Positions 38,251 to 48,069 of a DNA stretch of 64,000 bases are shown piece after piece. The position numbers and the translations under genes were made by a program. Every line of letters starts with the position of its first letter. The stretch's first letter is position 1. The notes beneath the pieces were generated by a model. It worked only from the letters and a program-made list of their open reading frames with translations, was not told the origin of the DNA and made no database searches. Source of the DNA: CAVQEK01 sp963711495 (lineage in GTDB: Bacteria; Bacteroidota; Bacteroidia; Cytophagales; Cyclobacteriaceae); NCBI GenBank assembly GCA_963711495.1, contig CAVQEK010000004.1, positions 1,426,001-1,490,000 on the forward strand, read 5' to 3'.

Positions 38251-40815
38251 GTGATATTGAATAATCTCGCCATAAAATTTGTTTCTTTTTTCCAGCGACA
38301 TAGAATTGCTTTGAAATTTTTTTTTGGGCGGCTGATTCTTTTTGTAACATTGATCGGGTCTTATTTCGTGACTTTTGGTCAGGGCAACACTACCGTTTCC
38401 GGAAAAGTCACAGAAAGCAAAACCGGCGAAGCATTGCCTTATGTTAACATTTATTTCAAAGGCTCAGCAGCAGGGACGACTACGGACGAACAGGGGAATT
38501 ATACTTTAAAAACCAGTGAAGATTATGATACCCTGGTAGCTTCTTTTATTGGATATAAAACCAAATTAGCGCCAGTCAATATTGGAAACAAGCAGGTCAT
38601 CGATTTTGAGTTGGAGGAGGACCGCATCAATTTAAATGAAGTGGTAGTCTATAGTGGTGAAAATCCAGCCTGGGCCATTATTAGAAAAGTAGTAGAACAT
38701 AAAAAGAACAACGATAAAGAGTCTTTGGTGGCTTACGATTACGATAGCTATAACAAAATAGAATTGGATATTAACCAGATTTCTCCAAATCTGCAGAAAA
38801 AGAAGATTGTTACCAAAGTGACCGAAGCCGTTGACAGCGCTTCATTGCCCAGGGATAGCCGCGGTGTCCCCTTGCTTCCCATCTTTTTTTCTGAATCTTT
38901 TTCGCGATATTTTGTGAAGAACAATCCATACGCGCACCGCGAAAATGTCGAAAAAACCAGGATTTCCGGACTGGCAATCGAAGATGGCAGTCTTACCTCT
39001 CAAATTGTTGGCGCTTCCTATCAGGAATACAATTTTTATAGAAACTGGCTCAATATTCTTAATAAAGATTTTGTATCACCCATCGCTGATGGCTGGCGCA
39101 TGTATTATGATTTTGACATCATCGACACAGTACAAGTTGACAATCGATTATGTTTTGAATTGAAAGTGATCCCTAATCGAGAAGAAGATCCGGCTTTCCA
39201 TGGCACGATCTGGATCACAACCGATGACTTTGCCTTAAAGAAAGTCGATCTCCTGATCGATAGATCCTCCAACCTCAACTTTGTTAAAAAGATATGGATC
39301 AAACAAGATCTGGGAAAAACAACCTTGGGGCCCTGGTTGCCCAAAGAGACTGCTGTGGAAATTGAAGTTGGACAGATCGTTCCCGGTACTGCGGGTTTTC
39401 GGGCAAAATTTTATAATGCCACCAAAGACTGGAAACTTAATGAGCTCAAGCCAGACAAATTTTATGAACAGCAGGTAGTTTTAAATGAAGATGTGACTAA
39501 CTCAGATGATTCATATTGGCAGCAAGCGCGGTATGAGGGGCTAACCCGGGAAGAACAACAGGTAGCACAGGTGATTGATACTATCAAACATGTGCCCATT
39601 GTAAAGACATATGTTGATATCATAAAGGTGTTGGCTGATGGTTATGTGAAAGTCGGCAAAATCGACGTCGGCCCTTATCTGTACGCTTATGCCTACAATA
39701 ATTTTGAGGGGAGTACTTTTCGACTGGGTGGGAAAACCAATGCCGATTTTAGCCGCAGGCTGGTTTTTCGTGGATATTTTGGCTATGGTTTTCAGGATAA
39801 ACAGTGGAAATACGGTGCTCACGGGGAAATTATTATTAAAAGATTCCCATGGACGACCCTGGAAATTTCCAGTGTGCGTGATGCCGAACAAGTGGGGCTG
39901 CGATCGGAAGACCTGGAGGACAATTATATTTTTTACGCGGCAACACGCTGGAGCCGGTTCATTCGCCCTTATTATCACAGTGACAATAAAATCACTTTTC
40001 AAACAGACATTGCCAAAGGATTATCTTATCAATTGGTGTTAAGAAACCAATATTTTGACATGCAGTTCCCATTTTACTATTATAAAAATCCAGGACAACC
40101 AGATTCACCACTCGGTCATAATTTTGCAGCTACTTCATTTACAATATCAACCCGCTGGGCTCGCGACGAATTATTTTTGCAGGACGATAATGAACGTATT
40201 AGTCTCGGAACGGTAAAATCACCCGAAATCGAACTATCTTATACTTACGGCATGGACGGTGTTTTGGGTGGTAATTTTGAATACCACAAGATTGAAGCAG
40301 GTATAGGCCAAAACATAAAAATGGGTCTGCTCGGCACGTCATATTATCACGTGAGGGCGGGATATATCTTCGGTCAATTGCCCTATCCGCTTTTAGAAAA
40401 TCATATTGGAAATGAGTCGTGGTTCTATACGGATGCCGCTTACAATACGATGAACTATTTTGAATTTGTCAGCGATAGTTATGTAGACCTGAGGTATCAG
40501 CATTCGTTCAATGGGCTGATTCTCAACAAAATTCCGGTCATGAGAAAATTGAAATGGCGTCTGGTAGGTTCATTTAATGCTTTATATGGCAACCTCAGAC
40601 AGGAAAATGTTGAAATCATGTCTGACACAGACCCCAACGGTGTGCCAACGCTGGATTTCCATGGTTTAAATAGTACACCATACCTGGAAATCGGGTATGG
40701 GGTAGAAAATATTTTTAAATTTTTCAGGGTTGATTGTTTTCACAGGCTCACCTATCGCAACATGCCGGATGCACAAAATTTCACCATAAAACTAAGTGCC
40801 CAGTTTAAGCTGTAA
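38251..40815 (+). CDS. DUF5686 outer-membrane protein with carboxypeptidase-like N-terminal domain
   Basis: 854 residues. A hydrophobic export signal (about 20-45) is followed by a CarboxypepD_reg-like domain (about 48-128: SGKVTESKTGEALPYVNIYFKGS, GTTTDEQGNYTL), a long DUF5686 region with a predicted beta-barrel C-terminus (many Tyr/Phe and alternating strands), and the ending FTIKLSAQFKL, a C-terminal aromatic/hydrophobic strand typical of outer-membrane barrels. Function is unknown. GTG at 38251 and TTG at 38257 are the only plausible starts. It stands alone, 289 bases downstream of the phosphotriesterase gene. Confidence 0.87.
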   Translation: MILNNLAIKFVSFFQRHRIALKFFFGRLILFVTLIGSYFVTFGQGNTTVSGKVTESKTGEALPYVNIYFKGSAAGTTTDEQGNYTLKTSEDYDTLVASFIGYKTKLAPVNIGNKQVIDFELEEDRINLNEVVVYSGENPAWAIIRKVVEHKKNNDKESLVAYDYDSYNKIELDINQISPNLQKKKIVTKVTEAVDSASLPRDSRGVPLLPIFFSESFSRYFVKNNPYAHRENVEKTRISGLAIEDGSLTSQIVGASYQEYNFYRNWLNILNKDFVSPIADGWRMYYDFDIIDTVQVDNRLCFELKVIPNREEDPAFHGTIWITTDDFALKKVDLLIDRSSNLNFVKKIWIKQDLGKTTLGPWLPKETAVEIEVGQIVPGTAGFRAKFYNATKDWKLNELKPDKFYEQQVVLNEDVTNSDDSYWQQARYEGLTREEQQVAQVIDTIKHVPIVKTYVDIIKVLADGYVKVGKIDVGPYLYAYAYNNFEGSTFRLGGKTNADFSRRLVFRGYFGYGFQDKQWKYGAHGEIIIKRFPWTTLEISSVRDAEQVGLRSEDLEDNYIFYAATRWSRFIRPYYHSDNKITFQTDIAKGLSYQLVLRNQYFDMQFPFYYYKNPGQPDSPLGHNFAATSFTISTRWARDELFLQDDNERISLGTVKSPEIELSYTYGMDGVLGGNFEYHKIEAGIGQNIKMGLLGTSYYHVRAGYIFGQLPYPLLENHIGNESWFYTDAAYNTMNYFEFVSDSYVDLRYQHSFNGLILNKIPVMRKLKWRLVGSFNALYGNLRQENVEIMSDTDPNGVPTLDFHGLNSTPYLEIGYGVENIFKFFRVDCFHRLTYRNMPDAQNFTIKLSAQFKL

Positions 40816-40934
40816 AGTTGTAAACTTACCGGGTACAGTTTTATTTACTTGATGAAAAATCATTAAATTACTTCGGCATTTCGGATCGATTTCTCCGGTG
40901 AAGTGCTATTTTTTCTAATTTGTTTTCATCAGCC

Positions 40935-42473
40935 ATGAAGAAATTTTATACAATTATTCCATTGTTGCTTTTCTTATATTCCTGCCAGCAGCAACCATCA
41001 TCAGAAGTTAATGCGGGAGAAAAAGTTGTTTTGGCTAAATCCCAGATACAGGACAAAATAAAAGGTGGATGGGCCGGTCAGGTGATTGGATGTACTTTTG
41101 GCGGACCAACTGAATTTCGGTTTCGCAGCACATTCATCCCCGATTATCAGCCCATTGCCTGGAATGATGGCCTGATGAAATGGTGGTATCAAAATGAGCC
41201 CGGTTTGTATGATGACATTTATATGGACCTGACTTTTGTTGATGTTTTTGAAAAGGAAGGATTAGATGCCCCCGCCACTTCTTTTGCCAATGCCTTTGCC
41301 AATGCCGACTATAGCCTCTGGCATGCCAATCAGGCAGCACGGTACAATATTCTCCATGGAATTATGCCGCCGGAATCAGGGAACTGGCTTCATAATCCTC
41401 ACTCGGAAGATATCGATTTCCAGATCGAGTCTGATTTTGCCGGCTTAATGAGCCCCGGGTTGATCAATACCTCGGCGCAGATCTGCGATAGGGTGGGGCA
41501 CATCATGAACTACGGCGATGGCTGGTATGGCGGTGTATATGTGGCGGCCATGTATGCTCTGGCTTTTATTTCGGATGACATAAATTATATCGTGAATGAG
41601 GCACTCAGGGAAATTCCGGAACAAAGCCTGTACTATCAGTGCATGCATGATGTGATTTCCTGGCATCGCGAACAGCCAGATGACTGGAAGGCCACCTGGT
41701 TGAAAGTGGAACGAAAATACGGAGAAGATGTCGGTTGTCCCGATGGTGTATTTACGACTTTCAATATTGATGCAAAAATCAATTCTGCCTGGATTTTGCT
41801 GGGACTATTATATGGCGACAAGGACTTTGGTAAAACACTTGATATTGCCGCCAGATCAGGCGATGATTCCGATTGTAATCCGGCCAGCGCGGGTGGAATT
41901 CTTGGAGCTATTTTAGGATACGATCAAATTCCGCCCCTTTGGAAAGCCGGATTAGCAGATGTTGAACCTATGGACTTCAAGTATACAACCATTTCACTCA
42001 ACGACGTATATCATTTGTCGTTAAAACATGCCCTGGAAAATCTCTTAAAAGCCGGAGCATCCATTGATGGTGATTCGGTGACTTTTACAATACAACAACC
42101 TCAGCCTGTACCTTTGGAACAAGGCTTCAAAGATCATTATCCAGCACAGAGATTAAATATAAATGAAACTGTTGAACAGGAAAAGATTTTGGAATTCGAT
42201 GGGGTTGGGTTTTCGATTACGGGCCAGGCAAAAAAAATGACGAATAAAGATGAAGTGATCGAGGCTACAATGACAGTTGATGACAATTCTGAAGAATCGA
42301 TCAGTTTCCCAACAGATTTTCGCCAGCGTCGCGAGACATTATTTTGGAAATTTCAACTGCCAAATGGACATCATATCGTAAAAATAATGGTAAAAAATCC
42401 AGAAGTGAAAGCAACGTTACAACTTGGCGATATGGTCGTATACAATAATCAACCAGCTCATCCGGAATATTAA
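40935..42473 (+). CDS. ADP-ribosylglycohydrolase-family lipoprotein
   Basis: 512 residues from the ATG at 40935, which gives a lipoprotein signal ending in LLFLYSC. The ADP-ribosylglycohydrolase (DraG-like) fold is visible: IKGGWAGQVIGCTFGGPTEF at the start, a metal-ligand Asp cluster DDIYMDL, and the final SGDDSDCNPASAGGILGAILG, the second metal site. A beta-sandwich-like tail covers the last ~120 residues. Family members remove ADP-ribose from proteins; secreted Bacteroidota members could instead act on glycosides or nucleosides (inference). First of three exported hydrolases, 11 bases before the nucleoside hydrolase gene. Confidence 0.88.
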   Translation: MKKFYTIIPLLLFLYSCQQQPSSEVNAGEKVVLAKSQIQDKIKGGWAGQVIGCTFGGPTEFRFRSTFIPDYQPIAWNDGLMKWWYQNEPGLYDDIYMDLTFVDVFEKEGLDAPATSFANAFANADYSLWHANQAARYNILHGIMPPESGNWLHNPHSEDIDFQIESDFAGLMSPGLINTSAQICDRVGHIMNYGDGWYGGVYVAAMYALAFISDDINYIVNEALREIPEQSLYYQCMHDVISWHREQPDDWKATWLKVERKYGEDVGCPDGVFTTFNIDAKINSAWILLGLLYGDKDFGKTLDIAARSGDDSDCNPASAGGILGAILGYDQIPPLWKAGLADVEPMDFKYTTISLNDVYHLSLKHALENLLKAGASIDGDSVTFTIQQPQPVPLEQGFKDHYPAQRLNINETVEQEKILEFDGVGFSITGQAKKMTNKDEVIEATMTVDDNSEESISFPTDFRQRRETLFWKFQLPNGHHIVKIMVKNPEVKATLQLGDMVVYNNQPAHPEY

Positions 42474-42484
42474 ATTTAATTTTT

Positions 42485-43492
42485 ATGAAAACTATTTTTA
42501 CTGAAATGAGGGTCACAATGGCCATGATTTTTACCTTGTCAATTTTTATGATTATGCAGTTACAAGCTCAGGATTTTCCACAAATTTCAACTGCCCAAAG
42601 ACTCAAAATGCTAGAACCTCCAAAAGATCATCTGGTGCATATGATTTTGGACACTGACACCTACAATGAAATTGACGATCAGTTTGCGCTGGTGTATTCA
42701 ATGCTCTCTCCGGAAAGGCTAAAAGTGGAAGCGGTGTATGCAGCGCCTTTTAAAAATAACCGGTCCAATTCGCCCGCTGAAGGCATGGAGAAAAGCTATC
42801 AGGAAATTTTGACCATCCTGGGGAAACTGGATATTTCCGCTGAGGGTATGGTATTTAAAGGAAGTACCGATTACCTGAAGAACAGAAAAGATCCTGAAGC
42901 CAGTCCGGCAGCCCTGGACCTGATCGCGAAAGCGAAGACCTTTTCTCCCGACAAGCCGCTGTATGTGGTAGCTGTTGGCGCCATCACCAATATTGCCAGT
43001 GCTATTTTACTGGAACCCGGTATCATAAAAAATATCGTTGTGGTTTGGCTTGGCGGTAATGGACACCACTGGAAAGACCAGCGGGAGTTTAACTATATGC
43101 AGGACCTGCGCGCCTCCCGGGTGATTTTCGATAGTGGCGTGCCTTTTGTTCAGGTGCCATGTACGCCTGTTGTTACCCACTTTGTCACAACTGTACCGGA
43201 GATGGAACAATGGGTCGGTGGACGTGGGGCCATTGGCGATTATCTGTTGGGAATTTTCGAAGATTACAGCAAGGACCATTTTGCCTGGTCAAAAGTGATC
43301 TGGGATATGACAGCAGTGGCCTGGGTGATCAATGCTGACTGGCTACCCTCCAATATTGTGCACACACCACTTGTTACCGACAATTATACACTGAGTTTCG
43401 ATGATTCCCGGCATTTTATGCGATATGTTTATTTTTTGAACCGCGATCCGATCTTTAAGGATTTTTTCACGAAGCTGGAGCACCATAAATGA
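42485..43492 (+). CDS. exported nucleoside hydrolase
   Basis: 335 residues with an N-terminal Sec signal (about 1-28). Inosine-uridine-preferring nucleoside hydrolase fold: the Asp-rich calcium motif ILDTDTYNEIDDQFA at about 55-70, the GAITNIASA helix start, and a later WLGGNGHHW segment. Such enzymes cleave the N-glycosidic bond of ribonucleosides to give ribose and base. It begins 11 bases after the ADP-ribosylglycohydrolase gene, and both are exported, so periplasmic or surface use of nucleotide-derived substrates is plausible (inference). Confidence 0.92.
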   Translation: MKTIFTEMRVTMAMIFTLSIFMIMQLQAQDFPQISTAQRLKMLEPPKDHLVHMILDTDTYNEIDDQFALVYSMLSPERLKVEAVYAAPFKNNRSNSPAEGMEKSYQEILTILGKLDISAEGMVFKGSTDYLKNRKDPEASPAALDLIAKAKTFSPDKPLYVVAVGAITNIASAILLEPGIIKNIVVVWLGGNGHHWKDQREFNYMQDLRASRVIFDSGVPFVQVPCTPVVTHFVTTVPEMEQWVGGRGAIGDYLLGIFEDYSKDHFAWSKVIWDMTAVAWVINADWLPSNIVHTPLVTDNYTLSFDDSRHFMRYVYFLNRDPIFKDFFTKLEHHK

Positions 43493-43630
43493 TAGGTGTT
43501 AATGCTTAATGGCGAATCTTCCGCGACAAGGATCTTTAACAGAAATCAGGTATGGGAAAAATGAATGGCATTGTCATTCACTATGCTGAACCTTAATATT
43601 TCAGGTATCTAACATTTAAATTTGACTTTC

Positions 43631-44470
43631 ATGAATAAAATTTTATTTATGGCATGCTGCATGATTCTATCAACGACCAGTCAATTATTAGCGCAATCCA
43701 GCCAGCCAGTGAAAGTGATGACTTTCAACTTGCGTTATGGTACGGCCAACGATGGTGAAAATTCATGGGCAAATCGAAGGGACATTGTTTTCGATGTGAT
43801 TAAAAACAATGCTTGTGATTTTGTGAATGTTCAGGAAGCACAGTATTTTCAGTTGGAAGAGTTGGACAGTGCCTTGGTTGATTATGCGTACATTGGGCGT
43901 ACACGTGAAGCCAATAATAACGGGGAAGCCTCTGCTGTTTTTTACCGAAAGGCAAAATGGGAAAACCTGGAAAATCACACTTTTTGGCTTTCAGAAACCC
44001 AGGATGCAGAAGGTTCCAGATCGTGGGGTGAAGTACTTCCGCGCATTGTAACATGGGGTAAATTTAAAAACAGGGCTACCGACAAGATATTGGATGTGTA
44101 CAACACGCACTATTCTCACGTAAGCGATGAGGCCCGTGCCAAAAGTTCGGAAATGCTGGCTCAGGCCATCAAAAAAAACAGCAATGATACACCTGTTGTG
44201 GTGACGGGCGATTTCAACGCTTCAGAAAACAGTGATGCCATCCTCACCATGAATGCATTTTTGACCGACACTTTTCGCTGGTTGAATAAAACGGCGCCGG
44301 GCGAGACTTTTTTTGGTTGGAATCCTCATGTTATCGGTACGGGGAAATGGATTGATTACATTTTTGTTAAACCCGGAATGAAAGTGATTAACAGCAGGGT
44401 AATTCATTATAATCGTGATGGGCGATACCCATCGGATCATTGCCCGGTGATGTCGGAATTTGAGTTTTAA
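43631..44470 (+). CDS. exported endonuclease/exonuclease/phosphatase-family protein
   Basis: 279 residues with a Sec signal (MNKILFMACCMILS..., cleavage near LLAQSS). The EEP fold is complete: VMTFNLRYGTANDGENSW with the Asn/Asp site, VNVQEAQYFQLEEL (catalytic Glu), YNTHYSH, VVTGDFNASENS, and the final YPSDHCPVMSEF (catalytic Asp-His). The family covers DNases, sphingomyelinases and inositol phosphatases; the substrate is not decidable. It begins 138 bases after the nucleoside hydrolase stop. The ATG at 43631 is preferred over a TTG at 43622. Confidence 0.92.
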   Translation: MNKILFMACCMILSTTSQLLAQSSQPVKVMTFNLRYGTANDGENSWANRRDIVFDVIKNNACDFVNVQEAQYFQLEELDSALVDYAYIGRTREANNNGEASAVFYRKAKWENLENHTFWLSETQDAEGSRSWGEVLPRIVTWGKFKNRATDKILDVYNTHYSHVSDEARAKSSEMLAQAIKKNSNDTPVVVTGDFNASENSDAILTMNAFLTDTFRWLNKTAPGETFFGWNPHVIGTGKWIDYIFVKPGMKVINSRVIHYNRDGRYPSDHCPVMSEFEF

Positions 44471-44483
44471 TATCCGGATTAAA

Positions 44484-45191
44484 ATGTCTAAGCAGGGTAA
44501 AAAAATAAAACGACGGGCCGATTATCTGGTCTATTCCGATGGGGGACGATTCAAGGGGAAATCAATGGAAGCAGTATTCAATGATATATACGAACAAAAA
44601 ATATGGCATTTAACCAGTGACCAGCAATCGGACTCGGGGCCCGGATCGTCGTTGGACCAAACCCGTGAAATTATTGAACAGTTGCCGGTGATCCTCGATC
44701 ATTTTGAAGTCAAAAGCATATTGGATATTCCTTGTGGTGATTTCAACTGGATGAGAAATATTGACTGGACAGGGAGGCATTATATTGGTGGAGACATCGT
44801 GAATGTTTTGATTAAAAAAAATCAACAGCTTTTCGGATCAGAAAATATCAATTTTACCAGGATAGATTTATTGGGCGATGTACTGCCAAAAACTGAACTG
44901 ATTTTTTGCCGGGATTGCCTGGTCCATTTTTCTTTTGAAGACATTGACAAGGCACTGGAAAATATACATAAAAGCCAGGCAAAATATTTGATGATGACCA
45001 CCTTTCCGGTAGAACCGGAAAATACCGATATCATCACCGGAGGCTGGCGGCCGCTCAATTTTCAAAAAAAACCATTTTGTTTTCCTCATCCAGAATTCCT
45101 GTTGAACGAGCATTGTACTGAGTTAGATGGTCTTTTTTCAGACAAATCTTTGGGAGTTTGGTCCCTTGACAGCATTGGGCATTCGCTATAG
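44484..45191 (+). CDS. SAM-dependent methyltransferase, class I
   Basis: 235 residues from the ATG at 44484. The AdoMet motif I is ILDIPCGDFNWMRNI, followed by an acidic motif II (YIGGDIV) and LIFCRDCLVHFSFEDI; the C-terminal part is unlike common families but has GGWRPLNFQKKPFCFP, a pattern of small-molecule methyltransferases. Two upstream starts overlap the EEP stop (TTG 44460), which would add eight residues. Substrate unknown. It begins 14 bases after the EEP gene and is probably co-transcribed. Confidence 0.8.
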   Translation: MSKQGKKIKRRADYLVYSDGGRFKGKSMEAVFNDIYEQKIWHLTSDQQSDSGPGSSLDQTREIIEQLPVILDHFEVKSILDIPCGDFNWMRNIDWTGRHYIGGDIVNVLIKKNQQLFGSENINFTRIDLLGDVLPKTELIFCRDCLVHFSFEDIDKALENIHKSQAKYLMMTTFPVEPENTDIITGGWRPLNFQKKPFCFPHPEFLLNEHCTELDGLFSDKSLGVWSLDSIGHSL

Positions 45192-45346
45192 GGGAAATGG
45201 GAAATGCACAATAAATTGAAAATGGGATAAATTTATGGAAAAATCAAATACGTTGATATGGCGACTGGAAGTGTTGGATTAATATTATTGGATGCAACAC
45301 AAACTTGTTTTATAGATCTACAGTGGATCATTCATTTTCTGAAGGC

Positions 45347-45871
45347 ATGAAAATATTTGCGTACGGCTCCAATTTATATACACGAAGAATCACAAAACGT
45401 GTCCCTTCTACCCATTTTGTGACAATAGCCAGACTCCCGGAACATGAATTGCGATTTCATAAACTCAGTAACGATGGATCCTCCAAGGCCGATGCCTGGT
45501 TTACAGGAAAAAAGGAGGATGTGATTTGGGGAGCCGTATACGACATAGATCCGGCTGAAAAACACCTGCTCGATGAGGAAGAAGGTCTCGGCGTCGATTA
45601 TTTTGAAAAAATAATTGAGGTGATCACTGATGATGGAAAAACAATTAAAACCCAGATCTATTATGCGGCACCTGAAAAAATTGTTCAGAACAAAATGCCT
45701 TATGATTGGTACAAAAAATATGTTCTGTTCGGAGCTATTGAGAAGAATCTCCCACCAATTTATATTGAATTGATCAGAAAGTTGGACTGTTGTTGCGATC
45801 AGGATTTATCCAGGGCCCGCATGAATTACAGCATACTCTGGCGATGGCAGGTAAAATCAAATCAATTTTAA
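45347..45871 (+). CDS. gamma-glutamylcyclotransferase-like protein
   Basis: 174 residues from the ATG at 45347 (MKIFAYGSNLYTRR), where the BtrG-type substrate-binding loop YGSNL begins. Other motifs: VIWGAVYDIDPAEKHLLDEEEGLG, with a catalytic Glu, and YYAAPEKIVQNKMPYDWYKKYVLFGA. Such enzymes release 5-oxoproline from gamma-glutamyl compounds. The C-terminal end has RKLDCCCDQDL, an unusual run of three Cys. 155 bases separate it from the methyltransferase, so a separate promoter is possible. Confidence 0.87.
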   Translation: MKIFAYGSNLYTRRITKRVPSTHFVTIARLPEHELRFHKLSNDGSSKADAWFTGKKEDVIWGAVYDIDPAEKHLLDEEEGLGVDYFEKIIEVITDDGKTIKTQIYYAAPEKIVQNKMPYDWYKKYVLFGAIEKNLPPIYIELIRKLDCCCDQDLSRARMNYSILWRWQVKSNQF

Positions 45872-45888
45872 ATTGATCAACGGGCTAT

Positions 45889-46320
45889 TTATTTTTCCTG
45901 AAATCGCTTTTGTTGTTCCAGGAAGTTTTCCCATTCTTCCGGTTCGACAACGCCACCTTTTTGGTAAGCGTCGATCATTACCCGGATCAGTTCTTCTTTC
46001 ATGCCATACTTTTTAAAAATATCCCGGCAAAATTCCATTTCACTTTCTTCGATGACGCCATCTGCCAGCATCATGCCTACCGTATCATACAGTTGGGCCA
46101 TTTTTTCGGGATATGCTTTGGGAATTCTTGGTTTTGATGATTTACCATGCTCGATGACCGCATCAATCTGGTGGGGTTTCAATTTATATTTCAATCCGAT
46201 TTCATAAAGAAACTTCCTTTCTTTTTCGTGAAATTCTCCATCAGCACGTGCCAAAGCTACCAGATTTTCAAGGTGCTTTTTCTTAAACTTAAGATATTGA
46301 TATTCAAAAAATCCAATCAT
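45889..46320 (-). CDS. TerB-like domain protein
   Basis: 143 residues, nearly all helical. It shows two tandem TerB-type EF-like repeats: LVALARADGEFHEKERKFLYEIG and VGMMLADGVIEESEMEFCRDIF, each with the acidic ADGxxxxxE pattern seen in TerB/DjlA-like domains. TerB domains are metal-binding or protein-binding modules; tellurite resistance itself is not implied. No other ter genes are present. Convergent with the gamma-glutamylcyclotransferase-like gene. Confidence 0.8.
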   Translation of the reverse strand: MIGFFEYQYLKFKKKHLENLVALARADGEFHEKERKFLYEIGLKYKLKPHQIDAVIEHGKSSKPRIPKAYPEKMAQLYDTVGMMLADGVIEESEMEFCRDIFKKYGMKEELIRVMIDAYQKGGVVEPEEWENFLEQQKRFQEK

Positions 46321-46437
46321 GACGGTTGTGGTTTATTGGTATCAAGTTACTAAAAATCTTTCATCATTGCCGGTGAAAGTTATAAATGAAAATTAAATGA
46401 TTCAATTGTCTGATCATGCCAGTGTGAGCAGGATTCG

Positions 46438-46878
46438 TTATTTTATCTGAGCGGCCAGTTTTTTCTCTCTGCGCATGATAGACGACAGTGTGGCTTTTTT
46501 GAGCAATTCCACTGTTTTATTTCTCACTTCCAGGAAAACATCCCTGATCCCACAGGTTTCTTCATTCTTACATTCCTCACAGCGTTCGTAATACTTGTAT
46601 GTTACACAGGGCAGCAGGGCAATAGGTCCATCGAACAGTCGCATCACTTCAGCAATGTTGACTTCGGTAGGTTTCTTGTGTAAATAGTATCCTCCGCCTT
46701 TGCCTTTTTTACTGCTAAGAATGCCTGCATTCTTCAAATCGAGCAGAATAGATTCCAGGAACTTTTGTGGAATATTTTCGTTTTCAGCGATTTGACTGAT
46801 CAGGATCGGACCTTTCCCGCTTGCTTTTGCCAGGTATACCAGGGCGTTTATGGCATATTTTGTTTTCTTCGAAAGCAT
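46438..46878 (-). CDS. Rrf2 family transcriptional regulator
   Basis: 146 residues. Rrf2 winged helix: MLSKKTKYAINALVYLAKAS, ISQIAENENIPQKFLESILLDLKNAGILSSKKGKGGGYYL. After it comes a cysteine cluster, CVTYKYYERCEECKNEETC, in the place where IscR/NsrR/RsrR bind an Fe-S cluster, so it may sense iron, redox state or NO (inference). It stands alone; its target is not evident from neighbours. Confidence 0.92.
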   Translation of the reverse strand: MLSKKTKYAINALVYLAKASGKGPILISQIAENENIPQKFLESILLDLKNAGILSSKKGKGGGYYLHKKPTEVNIAEVMRLFDGPIALLPCVTYKYYERCEECKNEETCGIRDVFLEVRNKTVELLKKATLSSIMRREKKLAAQIK

Positions 46879-47121
46879 TTGGACAAAGATAGTGGTTTTG
46901 CCAGAAATTCATAGGTAGGGCGTTGAAAGGCTGTTTTATTCGTCAAAATCCCAGTTGTCCGTAAAGGGAAAAAGTTTGAGGGTATTAGTGATTCAAAATC
47001 CGTGAAAAACATTTATTGATTGGTGTTATCGCAGGAGAGAAAAATCCTGGACTGAAAATTCCACACCTTGTAAAATATGGCTAATTAATGAAATAGAAAA
47101 AGTTATTATCTCCAGGATTAT

Positions 47122-48069
47122 TTACATGGTGCCAATCAATTCCACTTCATACATGATTGGCGTATAAGGCCTAACCTTGGGTTCCAATTGTTCATCACTC
47201 ACCCATTTCTGACGCACTTTTTGGGGAATAACCTGGATACTGGCCCCAAACCCCAATTTGGAAGGCATTATCAAAATTGCTTTACCACCCTCCCGCATCT
47301 GTTTGATCCCTGCCTCAAGTCCTGGCACCAATCGGTTTTCGAAAAAATATACTTGCAATGGTGCACTTTCGAGGGTAGATTCGATGACTGTTCCATCGAG
47401 ATATTTTCTGGTAAAGTTAAACGTCACGCCACCGTCATTTGAAGGGGCATTACCTGTGCCTTTTACTTCATTATACACATACAGCGCATTGGAATAGGCA
47501 TCGGCCTCAGGATAATTGTGCAACACGAAACTGTTGACAGAATCCATTTCTTCCTGATTAACCTCATCCTCTGTTTTTACATCCTTCAAGTCAACATCGA
47601 TAATAAAATTGGCATTTGCCCCAAATAAACCTTCATGCCGATAGCTGCCATATGCCAGAGAAGATGGTATAAAAAAACGGTATTTTTCTCCGGATTTCAT
47701 TTGGTCGATCTCGTCATTCAGTCCAACAGGGATTAACCCATCCGGTGTATGACTAAATTTGAGTGGATGGAGTGTATCAGAATAAGTTTCAACCACATAG
47801 TCACCTGTCAATAATTTCATGGTGTACAGCATACAGATCACATCGCCGGTCTGAATGGTTTTGCCGGAGGCATTGTCGCGTATGGCTTGAATATATACAC
47901 CCGATGAAGTTTTTCCGGCATCAATGTCATTTTCATGCAGATACGACTGGATCAATTGATCGTCGTAATTCATCTGTTTTTCCAGATCGGACTCTTCATT
48001 GGTCGTACATCCGCCAAACACAATGATTAGAAGAAGTATACCGAGTAGAATTTTATGCACTGACTTCAT
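47122..48069 (-). CDS. lipoprotein with two FKBP-type peptidyl-prolyl isomerase domains
   Basis: 315 residues from the ATG at 48069, giving a lipoprotein signal (MKSVHKILLGILLLIIVFGGC, the Cys as lipid site). Two FKBP-like domains follow: one about 70-165 (TGDVICMLYTM, YRFFIPSSLAYG) and one about 205-310 (NFTRKYLDGTVIEST, LVPGLEAGIKQMREGGKAILIMPSKLGFG). FKBP lipoproteins help periplasmic folding. A pair of such domains in one lipoprotein is uncommon, and one or both may be structural only. It stands alone. Confidence 0.87.
   Translation of the reverse strand: MKSVHKILLGILLLIIVFGGCTTNEESDLEKQMNYDDQLIQSYLHENDIDAGKTSSGVYIQAIRDNASGKTIQTGDVICMLYTMKLLTGDYVVETYSDTLHPLKFSHTPDGLIPVGLNDEIDQMKSGEKYRFFIPSSLAYGSYRHEGLFGANANFIIDVDLKDVKTEDEVNQEEMDSVNSFVLHNYPEADAYSNALYVYNEVKGTGNAPSNDGGVTFNFTRKYLDGTVIESTLESAPLQVYFFENRLVPGLEAGIKQMREGGKAILIMPSKLGFGASIQVIPQKVRQKWVSDEQLEPKVRPYTPIMYEVELIGTM

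Noticed and set aside
39541..40042. Two opposite frames of 117 and 153 codons inside the DUF5686 gene
   Set aside because: Shadow frames of a long gene with strong family motifs in its own frame.
45889..46320. Tellurite resistance operon
   Set aside because: Only a lone TerB-like protein; no terZ, terC, terD or related genes are near.
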